Below are positions 17,201 through 24,854 of a DNA stretch of 64,000 bases, piece by piece. Source of the stretch: Streptomyces klenkii. Lineage in GTDB: Bacteria > Actinomycetota > Actinomycetes > Streptomycetales > Streptomycetaceae. The notes under the pieces were generated by a model. The model had not been told where the DNA came from, ran no database searches, and saw only the letters and a list, made by a program, of their open reading frames with translations. Location: positions 558,001 through 622,000 of the forward strand of contig NZ_RBAM01000003.1 in the NCBI RefSeq assembly GCF_003626645.1. The letters are read 5' to 3'. Position 1 is the stretch's first letter, and every line of letters begins with the position of its first letter. The position numbers and the translations under genes are program-made.

Positions 17201-18052
17201 ATGGCCGCCAGAAGAACACCCACCGAACGCCAGCGGCGCCTCGGCTCCGAGCTCCACAAGATGCGCGTCGCAGCCGGCGTCAGTGCCGAGTCCGTGGCGT
17301 CGCTCCTGGGCGTCGATCGCGGCAAGATCTCCAATATGGAACGCGGGCTCCGCCCCATCAGCCCGGACCGGCTACGTAGTTGGGCCTGTCACTGCGATCG
17401 CTCCGACGAGGCATACATCGCCGCACTGACCAAGATGGCCCAGCCGGACGGCCCTGGATGGTGGGAACGATACCGAGGGGTGCTCCCCGGAGGCCTCCTC
17501 GACATTGCCGAACTGGAGGACCAAGCCGTACGGCTGCGGACGGGACACACCGTGCACATCCCGGGGCTGCTGCAAACCGTTGACCATGCGCGCGCGATCT
17601 TCGGGGCAGCCGTACCGCCCTTGCCCAAGCGTGAATTCGAGCTCCGGATGGTGCACCGGATGGAGCGTCAGAGGGTACTTACCCGAGAGGACCCGCCGGA
17701 GTACCACTGCGTCATTCACGAGGCAGCGCTCCGCATGCAGTTCGGCGGCGCAACGGTGGCGCGAGCCCAACTGGAGCACCTGATCCACATGTCGGAGCTC
17801 AGCCATCTCACGGTGCGCGTACTGCCCGTTTCCAGCGGCACCTTCCCGGGCTCGGGGCAGACCCTGGTGTACGCCGAGGCACCCGTGCCGGAACTCGACA
17901 CGGTGCAGGTCGACTGCACACACGGCCCGGAATTCCTCTATGGCGAAGCGCAGCTGTCCAAGTACCGTGATCAGTTGGACTGCATGGAGCAGCTCGCCTT
18001 GGATCCCGAAGCGTCACGTCGGTTCATCCACGACATCGCTAGACAATCTTGA
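17201..18052 (+). CDS. WhiJ-like XRE regulator with DUF5753 domain
   Basis: 283-residue DNA-binding protein. N-terminal XRE HTH (about residues 10-65: LGSELHKMRVAAGVSAESVA, then LGVDRGKISNMERG), followed by the DUF5753 domain (about 90-275: YIPGLLQT-like HIPGLLQTVDHARAIF, FEGALRM-like IHEAALRMQFGGA, and a final EQLALDPEASRRFIHDIA). Members of this family work with a small DUF397 protein; two follow directly here. AAGGGG lies 4 nt before the ATG. Family knowledge links such pairs to developmental or antibiotic control in Streptomyces; the target here is unknown but the adjacent peptide locus is a candidate. Confidence 0.88.
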   Translation: MAARRTPTERQRRLGSELHKMRVAAGVSAESVASLLGVDRGKISNMERGLRPISPDRLRSWACHCDRSDEAYIAALTKMAQPDGPGWWERYRGVLPGGLLDIAELEDQAVRLRTGHTVHIPGLLQTVDHARAIFGAAVPPLPKREFELRMVHRMERQRVLTREDPPEYHCVIHEAALRMQFGGATVARAQLEHLIHMSELSHLTVRVLPVSSGTFPGSGQTLVYAEAPVPELDTVQVDCTHGPEFLYGEAQLSKYRDQLDCMEQLALDPEASRRFIHDIARQS

Positions 18053-18063
18053 GGAACACCCCC

Positions 18064-18255
18064 ATGCCCGATATCACCTGGGAAGACCCGTACTGCGCCG
18101 AGGCCAGCGCCTGCTTTCGGATAGGCACCGACTCCTCCGGAAACGCCTACATCGCCGTCAGCGGCGCTGAAGAGCAATACGTCACCGACACCCACGATGC
18201 CTTGCGCGCACTGATCCGCGACATCAAGGCCGGCAAGGCCGATCACCTGCTCTGA
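18064..18255 (+). CDS. DUF397-like small protein, copy 1
   Basis: 63-residue acidic protein beginning MPDITWEDPYC. Pattern W..(P)..C....CF..G...G..Y..V...(D)AL..LI.DI..GKAD resembles DUF397 proteins, the usual partner and modulator of WhiJ-type XRE regulators. Two Cys pairs are conserved in the second copy. ATG 18064 lies 11 nt after the XRE stop, so it is in the same operon. By eye 48 of 63 residues match copy 2. Confidence 0.75.
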   Translation: MPDITWEDPYCAEASACFRIGTDSSGNAYIAVSGAEEQYVTDTHDALRALIRDIKAGKADHLL

Positions 18256-18396
18256 CCGTGGCCGACTGCCGCTGTCCGGGAGGGCTGCCCTGCGCACAGA
18301 CGGCGTAGGCGTAGCTCGCGTGAAAGCTCAGTGGTGCCCGTACGGACGGGGGCGTTACCCCCACGAACTGCATCCGGCTTCTGAAGGGAGGCGACC

Positions 18397-18588
18397 ATGT
18401 CGCACATCTGCTGGGAAGACCCCTTCTGTGGCGAGGGAGCGAATTGCTTCCGTGTGGGCACTGACGCCGCCGGCAACGCCTACATAGCCGTATCCGGCGC
18501 CGAGGACCATTACGTCACCGACTCCCGCGACGCCTTGCGCGCCCTGATCCGTGACATCAAGGCGGGCAAGGCCGATCACCTGCTCTGA
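18397..18588 (+). CDS. DUF397-like small protein, copy 2
   Basis: 63-residue paralogue of the protein at 18064 (about 76 percent identical by eye, the last 20 residues identical). GAAGGGAGG lies 6 nt before the ATG. The 141-nt gap between the copies contains no further gene. A local gene duplication is evident; differences cluster in the N-terminal half, so the copies may prefer different partners. Confidence 0.75.
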   Translation: MSHICWEDPFCGEGANCFRVGTDAAGNAYIAVSGAEDHYVTDSRDALRALIRDIKAGKADHLL

Positions 18589-18600
18589 CCGGTGGCCGGA

Positions 18601-19416
18601 CTACTGGCCCGGGCCGATCCACATCACGTCCGGGCGGTCGTTGTTCGCGCCGGTCTCCACCTGGAGTTCCTTCGCGCCGTCCGGGCGGACCGAGTACGTG
18701 AACGTGGTCTCCGCGCGCTTGCCGGGCAGCAGCTTGCCCGTGAACGGCTTCGTCGCACCGCGGCCGTCGAAGATCTCCGCGGCCCTCTTGCCGGTGGCGT
18801 CGCGCACGTACGGGACGTGGGCGAGGAGGTCGATCGGCTCCTTGCCGTCGTTGGCGATGGTGACCTTGAACCGGAGCGCCAGGTCCCCGTCCTCGTGGCC
18901 GAACGCGATCCGGTCCAGCTCGTACGGCTCGGGCTTGTCCACCGTCACCGTGACGCCGTCCTTGTACGTGTGCGTCTCGCCGAACTTCAGCGGCTTCGGT
19001 GCCGCGGAGGTCGATGCCGAAGGCTCCGGCGCCGCGGCCGCCGGCGGGCGGTCCTCGTAAAGGTCGTCGTTCTCCTCGTCGGCCTTGTCGATGACGAAGA
19101 GGGTGAACAGGAGGCCGCCGACGGCCATGAGCAGGGCCGCCCCGCCCAGGATCGTGCCGGTCAGGGCCATGCCCTTGTTCGTGGCCTGTCCCCTGCGGAC
19201 GAGGACCAGGCCGACGATGCCCAGGCCCAGGGCGACCAGGGCGAGCGGGCCCGAGAGGAAGAAGAGGAACGGGACGAGCCCGATGACCGCACCGCAGATG
19301 CCGACGATCATCGCCGCCGTGCCCATGCCGTTGCGGGGCTGCGCGGGCGGGTGGGGCGGGTAGTACGCCCCGGGATGGCCGTGGGGGTGGCCGTGGGGAT
19401 ACCCGGGCATGGTCAT
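18601..19416 (-). CDS. Membrane protein: DUF4190-like helices plus DUF4352-like outer domain
   Basis: 271 residues. A His/Pro/Gly-rich N-terminus (YPHGHPHGHPGAYYPPHPP) precedes two membrane helices (about residues 33-60 and 80-110; DUF4190-like). After an Ala/Pro linker comes an extracytoplasmic immunoglobulin-like domain of DUF4352 type (FGETHTYKDGVTVTV...LRFKVTIANDGKEPIDL). Probably a cell-surface stress or telokin-like protein; no activity can be assigned. Start ATG 19416 with GAAGGA 10 nt upstream; an ATG two codons later is possible. Four 13-bp repeats lie 31-82 nt upstream. Convergent with copy 2 of the DUF397 pair, 12 nt apart. Confidence 0.7.
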   Translation of the reverse strand: MTMPGYPHGHPHGHPGAYYPPHPPAQPRNGMGTAAMIVGICGAVIGLVPFLFFLSGPLALVALGLGIVGLVLVRRGQATNKGMALTGTILGGAALLMAVGGLLFTLFVIDKADEENDDLYEDRPPAAAAPEPSASTSAAPKPLKFGETHTYKDGVTVTVDKPEPYELDRIAFGHEDGDLALRFKVTIANDGKEPIDLLAHVPYVRDATGKRAAEIFDGRGATKPFTGKLLPGKRAETTFTYSVRPDGAKELQVETGANNDRPDVMWIGPGQ

Positions 19417-19446
19417 GCGTGCGTCGTCCTTCGGAAGCCGGATGGG

Positions 19447-19498
19447 GTGATGAATCCCCGGGATGAATCATCGGGATGAATCATCGGGATGAATCACC
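19447..19498. repeat. Four 13-bp tandem repeats upstream of the DUF4190-like gene
   Basis: Three near-perfect copies of GGGATGAATCATC (19460-19472, 19473-19485, 19486-19498; last two bases differ in the third), preceded by a degenerate copy at 19447-19459. Each contains TGAATCA. Phase of 13 bp and position just upstream of a gene suggest a binding array. Confidence 0.75.
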
Positions 19499-19521
19499 CT
19501 ATCCAGCACTTGATCAGGCCT

Positions 19522-20427
19522 TTACACCGCATCGAAGGACGCGTAGTACGACGCCGCCATGTCCTCCTCCCCGTGCCCCTGCTCCGTGGCGCGGCGGAAG
19601 CGTTCCGCGCCTGCTGCCGCCACGTCCATCCGTACGCCCGCCTGCTGCCCCGCCGCGACGATCAGGCGGGCGTCCTTCTCGGCCGTGGCGGTGGTGAAGC
19701 TGGGGGTGAGGTCGCCGCCCAGGAGCAGGGCGGCCTTGGCGCGCAGGTAGCCCATGTCCAGGGGGCCGCCGGCGACGGCGTCCAGGAAGCCGGCCGGGTC
19801 GACGCCGAGGCCTTCGGCCAGCGCCAGCGCTTCGGCGGTGCCGTGGGTGACGGCCAGCACCCAGCTGTTGATGACGAGCTTGAGGCGGGTGGCCGTGCCG
19901 CTCGCGGCGTCGTCGCCGAGCCGCACCGTCCGGCTGCCGATGGCGGCGAAGACGGGCTCCAGGGCCTTCCACGCCGCCTCCGGCCCGGCGGCCAGCACGG
20001 TCAGCTTGCCGTCCTCCGCGGGCTGCTTGCTGCCGAGGACGGGCGCGTCGACGAGGGTGAGGCCGTGCTCGTGGGCGAAGACGGCGAGGCCGTCGAAGCC
20101 CTCCAGGCCGACGGTGCCCGCCTGGGCCCAGATCGTGCCGGGCTCCAGCGCGGGCGCGGCGGCGCGCATCGCGTCGAGGGTGGCCGGGCCGTCGCGGAGC
20201 ATGGTCAGGACGATGCCGGCGCCGCGGACGGCGTCGGCGGGGGTGTCCGCGACGCGCACGCCGTCGGCCGCGAGGGGCTCGGCCTTCTCCCGGCTGCGGT
20301 TCCAGGCGGTGACGGAGAGGCCCGCGCGGGCGAGGTTGCGGGCCATGGCGGCGCCCATGATGCCGGTGCCGAGGACGGTGACGGTGACGGTGGCAGTGCC
20401 GGACGGCGGCGTACGCGTTTCGGTCAT
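19522..20427 (-). CDS. NAD(P)-dependent beta-hydroxyacid dehydrogenase
   Basis: Dehydrogenase/reductase of the 3-hydroxyisobutyrate / tartronate-semialdehyde family, 301 residues. Rossmann motif VLGTGIMGAAMARNLARAG, then WNRSREKAEPL, which suggests NADP preference. The family Lys in the GDDAASGTATRLKLVINSW segment (about residue 175) is catalytic. The -10 TAGCGT ends 6 nt before the ATG at 20427, so it is leaderless. The promoter carries the second MerR-type operator, tying it to the regulator at 7660 rather than to a neighbour. Confidence 0.88.
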   Translation of the reverse strand: MTETRTPPSGTATVTVTVLGTGIMGAAMARNLARAGLSVTAWNRSREKAEPLAADGVRVADTPADAVRGAGIVLTMLRDGPATLDAMRAAAPALEPGTIWAQAGTVGLEGFDGLAVFAHEHGLTLVDAPVLGSKQPAEDGKLTVLAAGPEAAWKALEPVFAAIGSRTVRLGDDAASGTATRLKLVINSWVLAVTHGTAEALALAEGLGVDPAGFLDAVAGGPLDMGYLRAKAALLLGGDLTPSFTTATAEKDARLIVAAGQQAGVRMDVAAAGAERFRRATEQGHGEEDMAASYYASFDAV

Positions 20428-20433
20428 GCCCCG

Positions 20434-20464
20434 ACGCTAGGGGCTGGAGCCCGCTCCAGGGCAA
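20434..20464 (-). promoter_or_regulatory. MerR-type promoter/operator with 19-bp spacer (site 2)
   Basis: Minus strand: -35 TTGCCC (20459-20464), 19-bp spacer, -10 TAGCGT (20434-20439), dyad CTGGAG-CGGG-CTCCAG at 20444-20459. Same total length, -10 and dyad arms as the site at 8198-8228, shifted by one base relative to the -35. Confidence 0.85.
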
Positions 20465-20510
20465 GTGCGCACGCCCTGTCCGGCGCGCCCGTTCGGACGA
20501 CCGCGCCCGT

Positions 20511-21005
20511 TCAGACGACCTGGTGCAGCCAGCGGACCGGGGCGCCCTCGCCCGCGTACCGGAAGGGCTCCAGCTCGTCGTCCCACGGCTTGCCCAGGAG
20601 CTTGGCGACCTCCGCCTCCAGCTCCGTCTCGCCGCGGGCGGCGCGGGCGAGGGCGGCGCGCAGCCGGTCCTCGGGGACGAGGATGTCGCCGTGGATGCCG
20701 GTGACGGCGTGGAAGATGCCCAGGTCAGGGGTGGAGCTGTAGCGCTCGCCCTCCGCCGTGGCGCACGGCTCGGCGGTCACTTCGAAGCGCAGGAGGTGCC
20801 AGCCGCGCAGCGCGGAGGCGAGCTTGGAGGCGGTGCCGACCTGTCCCTGCCAGGAGAATTCGGCACGCCAGGTGCCGGGCGAGGCGGGCTGCCGGATCCA
20901 GTCGAGGGTGACCCGCACGCCGAGCACGCCCGCGACTGCCCATTCGACGTGCGGGCACAGCGCGCGCGGCGCGGAGTGCACGTACAGAACTCCACGTGTC
21001 GTCAC
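20511..21005 (-). CDS. DUF3145 protein
   Basis: 164-residue soluble protein strongly conserved among actinobacteria (RGVLYVHSAPRALCPHVEWA at the N-terminus, RFEVTAEPCATAEGERYSS in the middle, FRYAGEGAPVRWLHQVV at the end). Function unknown. Start GTG 21005, with GGAGG 7 nt upstream. In my recollection of Streptomyces genomes this gene lies close to the fab operon; here the two are separated by the 15-20.4 kb accessory block. Confidence 0.9.
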   Translation of the reverse strand: MTTRGVLYVHSAPRALCPHVEWAVAGVLGVRVTLDWIRQPASPGTWRAEFSWQGQVGTASKLASALRGWHLLRFEVTAEPCATAEGERYSSTPDLGIFHAVTGIHGDILVPEDRLRAALARAARGETELEAEVAKLLGKPWDDELEPFRYAGEGAPVRWLHQVV

Positions 21006-21326
21006 CGGGACCTCCAGTGCGGTTCGAGGTTCGCCTTCCCCAGCGGCCTCGCACCCGTACCGGTCCCGCCCGGGACAGCATGAGACATTCTGCCCCAATG
21101 GCCACTCCCGCACCAGCTCGCGAGGTTACCAACAGTAAACACCATCGGGAGCATTTCTCCTGAAAGGGACAGGATGTGACGTGTCGTATTTCAGTTGTGC
21201 CGGAAGTGCAAAGCCGCCCCGGGGCACGGCACGACCGCCCCGGGGAAAAGCTACCGTGCGAACGGACCCCCGCGGTGACGTACCGTCGGACCCGAACAGA
21301 TATCACCCGGCCGGAGGGGAAAAGCG

Positions 21327-22220
21327 ATGCACCGCAGCACGGGACGGAAGGCGCGCGGGGCCGCCAGGGCCGCCGTCGCGGCGGCCACCGCCTTCTCGGC
21401 CGCCCTCCTGGTCACGGGATGCGACTCCGGCAAGGAGGACGCCTCCGCCGGAAAGCCGAGCGCCCGGCCGGCCGCCGCTCCCGCGTGGAATACCCACCCC
21501 GCGTCGATCGCCTCACTGGGTGACTCCATTACCCGCGGATTCGACGCCTGCGCGATCCTCAAGGACTGCCCGGAGGTCTCCTGGGCCACCGGCACCAAGG
21601 TCGACAGCCTCGCCCGCCGACTGCTGGCCACGCCGACGACCAGCAGCTGGAATTACGCGCGGACCGGCGCGCGGATGACCGACCTCCCGGGCCAGATGCA
21701 GTCCGCCGTCGCGCAGAAACCGCAGCTGGTGACGGTGCTCCTGGGCGCCAATGACGCCTGCCGCGACAATGTGGCCGACATGACCCCGGTGAGCGCGTTC
21801 CGCAGCGACTTCGAGTCCTCGGTGAAAGAGCTGCGCACGGCGCTCCCGAAGTCCCAGCTCTACGTGGCCGGCGTGCCCGACCTGCAACGCCTGTGGTCGC
21901 AGGGGCGCACGAACAGCTACGCCAAGACCGTCTGGAACCTGGGCATCTGCCCCTCGATGCTCAAGGACGCCCAGTCCGCCGACCCGGCGGCTGAGCAGCG
22001 GCGCGCCCAGGTCGTGAAGCGGGTCGGCGAGTACAACGCGGTCCTGAAGGACGTGTGCCGCCGGGACGCGCTGTGCCGCTTCGACGGGTCGGTGTCCGCG
22101 TACGCGTTCACGGGCGAGGCGCTGAGCAAGTGGGACTGGTTCCATCCGAGCACGCAGGGCCAGGGCGAGCTCGCGGCGCTGGCCTACCGGACCGTCACGG
22201 CCGAGAAGCACCCGTCTTAA
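21327..22220 (+). CDS. SGNH/GDSL hydrolase lipoprotein
   Basis: Secreted esterase-like hydrolase, 297 residues. N-terminal signal with lipobox LLVTGC (Cys near residue 32), so probably lipid-anchored outside the membrane. Block I GDSITRGFD with Ser near 67, block III LLGANDACRD (Asn), block V DWFHPSTQGQ (Asp, His): a complete SGNH catalytic set. A 110-residue insertion between blocks holds paired Cys that could form disulfides. Substrate unknown (lipid, acetylated glycan or ester). Followed by a strong hairpin. Confidence 0.88.
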   Translation: MHRSTGRKARGAARAAVAAATAFSAALLVTGCDSGKEDASAGKPSARPAAAPAWNTHPASIASLGDSITRGFDACAILKDCPEVSWATGTKVDSLARRLLATPTTSSWNYARTGARMTDLPGQMQSAVAQKPQLVTVLLGANDACRDNVADMTPVSAFRSDFESSVKELRTALPKSQLYVAGVPDLQRLWSQGRTNSYAKTVWNLGICPSMLKDAQSADPAAEQRRAQVVKRVGEYNAVLKDVCRRDALCRFDGSVSAYAFTGEALSKWDWFHPSTQGQGELAALAYRTVTAEKHPS

Positions 22221-22246
22221 GCCCTTCTCAGAGACGGGGCATTGGT

Positions 22247-22276
22247 GGGGCGGGGCCTGTCAGGTGGCCCCGCCCC
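22247..22276. terminator. Terminator hairpin after the SGNH hydrolase gene
   Basis: 11-bp GC-only stem (GGGGCGGGGCC/GGCCCCGCCCC) with loop TGTCAGGT, 27 nt after the stop codon. Confidence 0.8.
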
Positions 22277-22420
22277 GGTCAGACACGGGCCGTGCGGGCT
22301 GCGCGCGGCGCGAACGTACGTACCCTCGCTCCGGACATCCGGCACCGCGCACACGCACCCGGAGGCGTTCCGTGCCTGCCGACCAGCACGGTATCCGATG
22401 AACACACCTTACTCATAAGC

Positions 22421-22496
22421 AAGTTCACCCCCACGCGGGTCAACTTCCGTACGACAGGGGTGACGGCGGGGGTGATGAGAGGGGTGACATCGGGGC
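22421..22496. promoter_or_regulatory. Dyad and 12-bp direct repeats in the 22.2-22.6 kb gap
   Basis: The 376-nt gap between the SGNH and isochorismatase-like genes has no convincing gene. It holds an inverted repeat AAGTTCACCC-CCACGC-GGGTCAACTT (one mismatch, 22421-22446), then three 12-nt direct repeats beginning GGGGTGA (22457, 22469, 22481). A possible -10 follows at about 22530 (TATCGT). Likely a regulatory region for the isochorismatase-like gene. Confidence 0.55.
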
Positions 22497-22596
22497 GCGG
22501 GCTGCCACGCGAACGTCGGACAAGCTTTACCTATCGTCATCCCGGAGGGGCCCCGGAGGCCGCCCGCGGCCCGTGGCCGACCGGTACGGTCTGGCC

Positions 22597-23112
22597 ATGA
22601 CGGAAATCGACCCGCGGACCACCGCCCTCGTCCTCATCGACCTGATGGAGCGCATGGTCGCGCTCCCCCTCGCTCCGCGCAGCGGGGACGAAGTGGTCCG
22701 TACGGCGGAGGAGTTGGCGCGGGCGTTCCGGAAGTCGGGCGGCACGGTGGTCGTGGTGCGCACGGAGCGGCCCGGGCCGGCGGAGCAGCCGCCCGGGAGC
22801 GGGCTGCTCGCGGGGGTCGCCGAGGAGGGCGACACCGAGGTGGTGAAGCGGTCGCCGGGCGCGTTCCACGGCACGGACCTGGACGCGCGGCTGCGGGAGC
22901 GGGGGGTGCGCACGCTCGTCCTCGGCGGGATCTCCACCAACCTGGGCGTGGAGTCGACGGCCCGGGCGGCCGCCGACCACGGCTACGGGCTGGTCTTCGT
23001 GGAGGACGCGATGAGCGCGCTGACGGCGGAGGAGCACCGGGGTTCGGTGACGCTGAACATGCCGCGTCTGGGCACGGTGATGCGGGCGGCGGACCTGCGG
23101 TTCCCCGCGTGA
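22597..23112 (+). CDS. Isochorismatase-like hydrolase without catalytic Cys
   Basis: 171-residue Rossmann-like hydrolase of the isochorismatase/nicotinamidase superfamily. Asp15 (TALVLIDLMERM) and Lys84 (EVVKRSPGAF) are in place. The Cys of cysteine hydrolases (usual TNVCVEST) is Gly here: STNLGVEST, residue 117. True isochorismatases also lack this Cys, so the protein may be an isochorismatase-type hydrolase or an inactive homologue. ATG 22597 is annotated; an in-frame GTG at 22573 is possible. Monocistronic. Confidence 0.8.
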   Translation: MTEIDPRTTALVLIDLMERMVALPLAPRSGDEVVRTAEELARAFRKSGGTVVVVRTERPGPAEQPPGSGLLAGVAEEGDTEVVKRSPGAFHGTDLDARLRERGVRTLVLGGISTNLGVESTARAAADHGYGLVFVEDAMSALTAEEHRGSVTLNMPRLGTVMRAADLRFPA

Positions 23113-23210
23113 GGAGCCGACCCGCGCCCATCGGCGGAGGCTCGCCGGGCGTGGTGTGCAACCGGTCGGCTACGGGTGACCGGTGGCTGGTCGCGCAGTT
23201 CCCCGCGCCC

Positions 23211-23651
23211 CTATCGGGGCGCGGCCGCGCCGGGCCCCAGCATCCGCTGGAGCAGATCTCGTAGAACCCCCCGCTCCTCGGCCGAGAGGCCGGCCAGGGG
23301 CTCGCGGGCGAAGTCCAGGGACTCGCTCAGGCGGTCCGCGGTCTCCAGGCCTGCGGGGGTGGCCGCCGCGAGCTTGACGCGGCGGTCGTCCGGGTCGGGG
23401 CCGCGCTCGACCAGGCCGCGGGCCTCCAGGCGGTCGACGATGCCGGTGACGTTGGACGGCTCGCACTTCAGGAGCTGGGCGATCCGGCGCATCGGCATGG
23501 GCTCGCGCGCGAGCAGGGCGAGGACCTTGGCCTGGGCGCCGGTGAGCGCGTGCTTGGCCGCCGCCGCCTCGTACTCCTCGTGGTAGCGGGCCACGACGGC
23601 CGCGATGAGGTCGACGACCTCACGGGTCAGGGCATCGGTTCGGGGGACCAT
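23211..23651 (-). CDS. MarR-family regulator
   Basis: 146-residue winged-helix repressor. HTH/wing: MRRIAQLLKCEPSNVTGIVD, then RLEARGLVERGPDPDDRRVK, the classic MarR wing. Start ATG 23651: the -10 TAACCT on the minus strand (23659-23664) ends 7 nt upstream, so leaderless translation is likely. Divergent from the NADPH oxidoreductase, with a 19-bp dyad in the 88-nt gap. It is expected to repress that gene and respond to an electrophile or phenolic ligand (inference). Confidence 0.9.
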   Translation of the reverse strand: MVPRTDALTREVVDLIAAVVARYHEEYEAAAAKHALTGAQAKVLALLAREPMPMRRIAQLLKCEPSNVTGIVDRLEARGLVERGPDPDDRRVKLAAATPAGLETADRLSESLDFAREPLAGLSAEERGVLRDLLQRMLGPGAAAPR

Positions 23652-23703
23652 GACACCCAGGTTACCGCGTTGCTTGACAACATGAAATATCGAGGCGCAT
23701 GGT

Positions 23704-23722
23704 TGTTTCACTAGCTGAAACA
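23704..23722. promoter_or_regulatory. Candidate MarR operator
   Basis: Perfect dyad TGTTTCA-CTAGC-TGAAACA, ending 17 nt before the oxidoreductase ATG and just ahead of its ribosome site AGGAGG. A TTGACA-like -35 (23674-23679) lies upstream, so the dyad covers the downstream promoter/start area. Confidence 0.6.
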
Positions 23723-23739
23723 TTAGGAGGCCGCGCCCC

Positions 23740-24753
23740 ATGTCCGCAATGCCCACCACCAGCCGTGAATGGCACCTCGTCGCCCGCCCCCACGGCTGGC
23801 CGAAGCCCGAGGACTTCGCGCTGCGCGAGGTCGCCGTGCCCGAGCCCGGCGAGGGACAGATCCTGGTGCGCACGATCCACATGTCCGTGGACCCGTACAT
23901 GCGCGGCCGGATGAACGACGTCCGCTCCTACGTCCCGCCGTTCGAGCTGGACCGGCCGATGGAGGGCGGCGCGGTCGGCGAGGTCGTCGCCTCGCGCAGC
24001 GACGCCTTCAAGCCCGGCGACCACGTGCTGCACGGCCTGGGCTGGCGCGAGTACGCCGTGGTCGGCGCGGAGAACGCGGTGAAGGTCGACCCGGAGCTCG
24101 CGCCCCTGTCGGCCTACCTCGGCGTGCTCGGCATGCCGGGCCTGACCGCCTACGCCGGCCTGCTGGAGGTCGCCTCCTTCAAGGAGGGCGACGCCGTCTT
24201 CGTCTCCGGCGCCGCGGGCGCGGTCGGCCTCCAGGTCGGCCAGATCGCCAGGCTCAAGGGCGCCTCGCGCGTCATCGGCAGCGCGGGCACCGACGAGAAG
24301 GTCAAGGCCCTCGTCGAGGAGTACGGCTTCGACGCCGCCTTCAACTACAAGAACGGCCCGGTCGCCGAGCAGCTGAAGGAGGCCGCGCCCGACGGCATCG
24401 ACGTCTACTTCGACAACGTCGGCGGCGACCACCTGGAGGCCGCGATCGGCGCGCTGAAGGTGCACGGCCGCGCCACGCTCTGCGGCGCGATCTCCGGTTA
24501 CAACGACACCGAGCCGCAGCCCGGGCCGCGCAACATGATCGCGATCATCGGCAAGCGCCTGCGCCTCCAGGGCGTGCTCGTCCGCGACCACGCGGCGATG
24601 CAGCCGCAGTTCGTGCAGGAGGTCGGCGGCTGGGTGCGCTCCGGCGAGCTCAAGTACCGCGAGACGGTCGTCCACGGCGTGGAGCACGCGCTGGACGCGT
24701 TCCTGGGCATGCTGCGCGGCGAGAACACCGGCAAGATGATCGTGACGTTCTGA
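23740..24753 (+). CDS. NADPH-dependent enone oxidoreductase (curcumin reductase/LTB4DH type)
   Basis: Zinc-independent medium-chain reductase that reduces alpha,beta-unsaturated carbonyls, 337 residues. Typical N-terminus (EWHLVARPHGWPKPEDFALR; SVDPYMRGRM), nucleotide motif VSGAAGAVGLQVGQIARLKG, and Y-x-DNVGG segment VYFDNVGGDHLEA. Ribosome site AGGAGG 10 nt before the ATG. Its divergent MarR and dyad imply induction by reactive carbonyls or phenolics. Closed by a large hairpin. Confidence 0.92.
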   Translation: MSAMPTTSREWHLVARPHGWPKPEDFALREVAVPEPGEGQILVRTIHMSVDPYMRGRMNDVRSYVPPFELDRPMEGGAVGEVVASRSDAFKPGDHVLHGLGWREYAVVGAENAVKVDPELAPLSAYLGVLGMPGLTAYAGLLEVASFKEGDAVFVSGAAGAVGLQVGQIARLKGASRVIGSAGTDEKVKALVEEYGFDAAFNYKNGPVAEQLKEAAPDGIDVYFDNVGGDHLEAAIGALKVHGRATLCGAISGYNDTEPQPGPRNMIAIIGKRLRLQGVLVRDHAAMQPQFVQEVGGWVRSGELKYRETVVHGVEHALDAFLGMLRGENTGKMIVTF

Positions 24754-24787
24754 TCCGGACCTGATCCGGGCCTGGCCCGGACCGCCT

Positions 24788-24831
24788 CCGCGGCGTGATC
24801 ACAGGCGTGAGCGCCCGTGATCACGCCGCGG
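24788..24831. terminator. Long perfect hairpin after the oxidoreductase gene
   Basis: 15-bp stem (CCGCGGCGTGATCAC and complement) with a 14-nt loop that itself can pair (GGCG-TGA-GCGCC). It lies 34 nt after the stop and directly ahead of the next promoter. Confidence 0.85.
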
Positions 24832-24854
24832 CGCGCCCGGATACCCTTCCCGCC

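Noticed and set aside
21114..21326. Small frames ahead of the SGNH hydrolase
   Set aside because: Several overlapping short frames, none with consistent codon bias or ribosome site; treated as promoter DNA.
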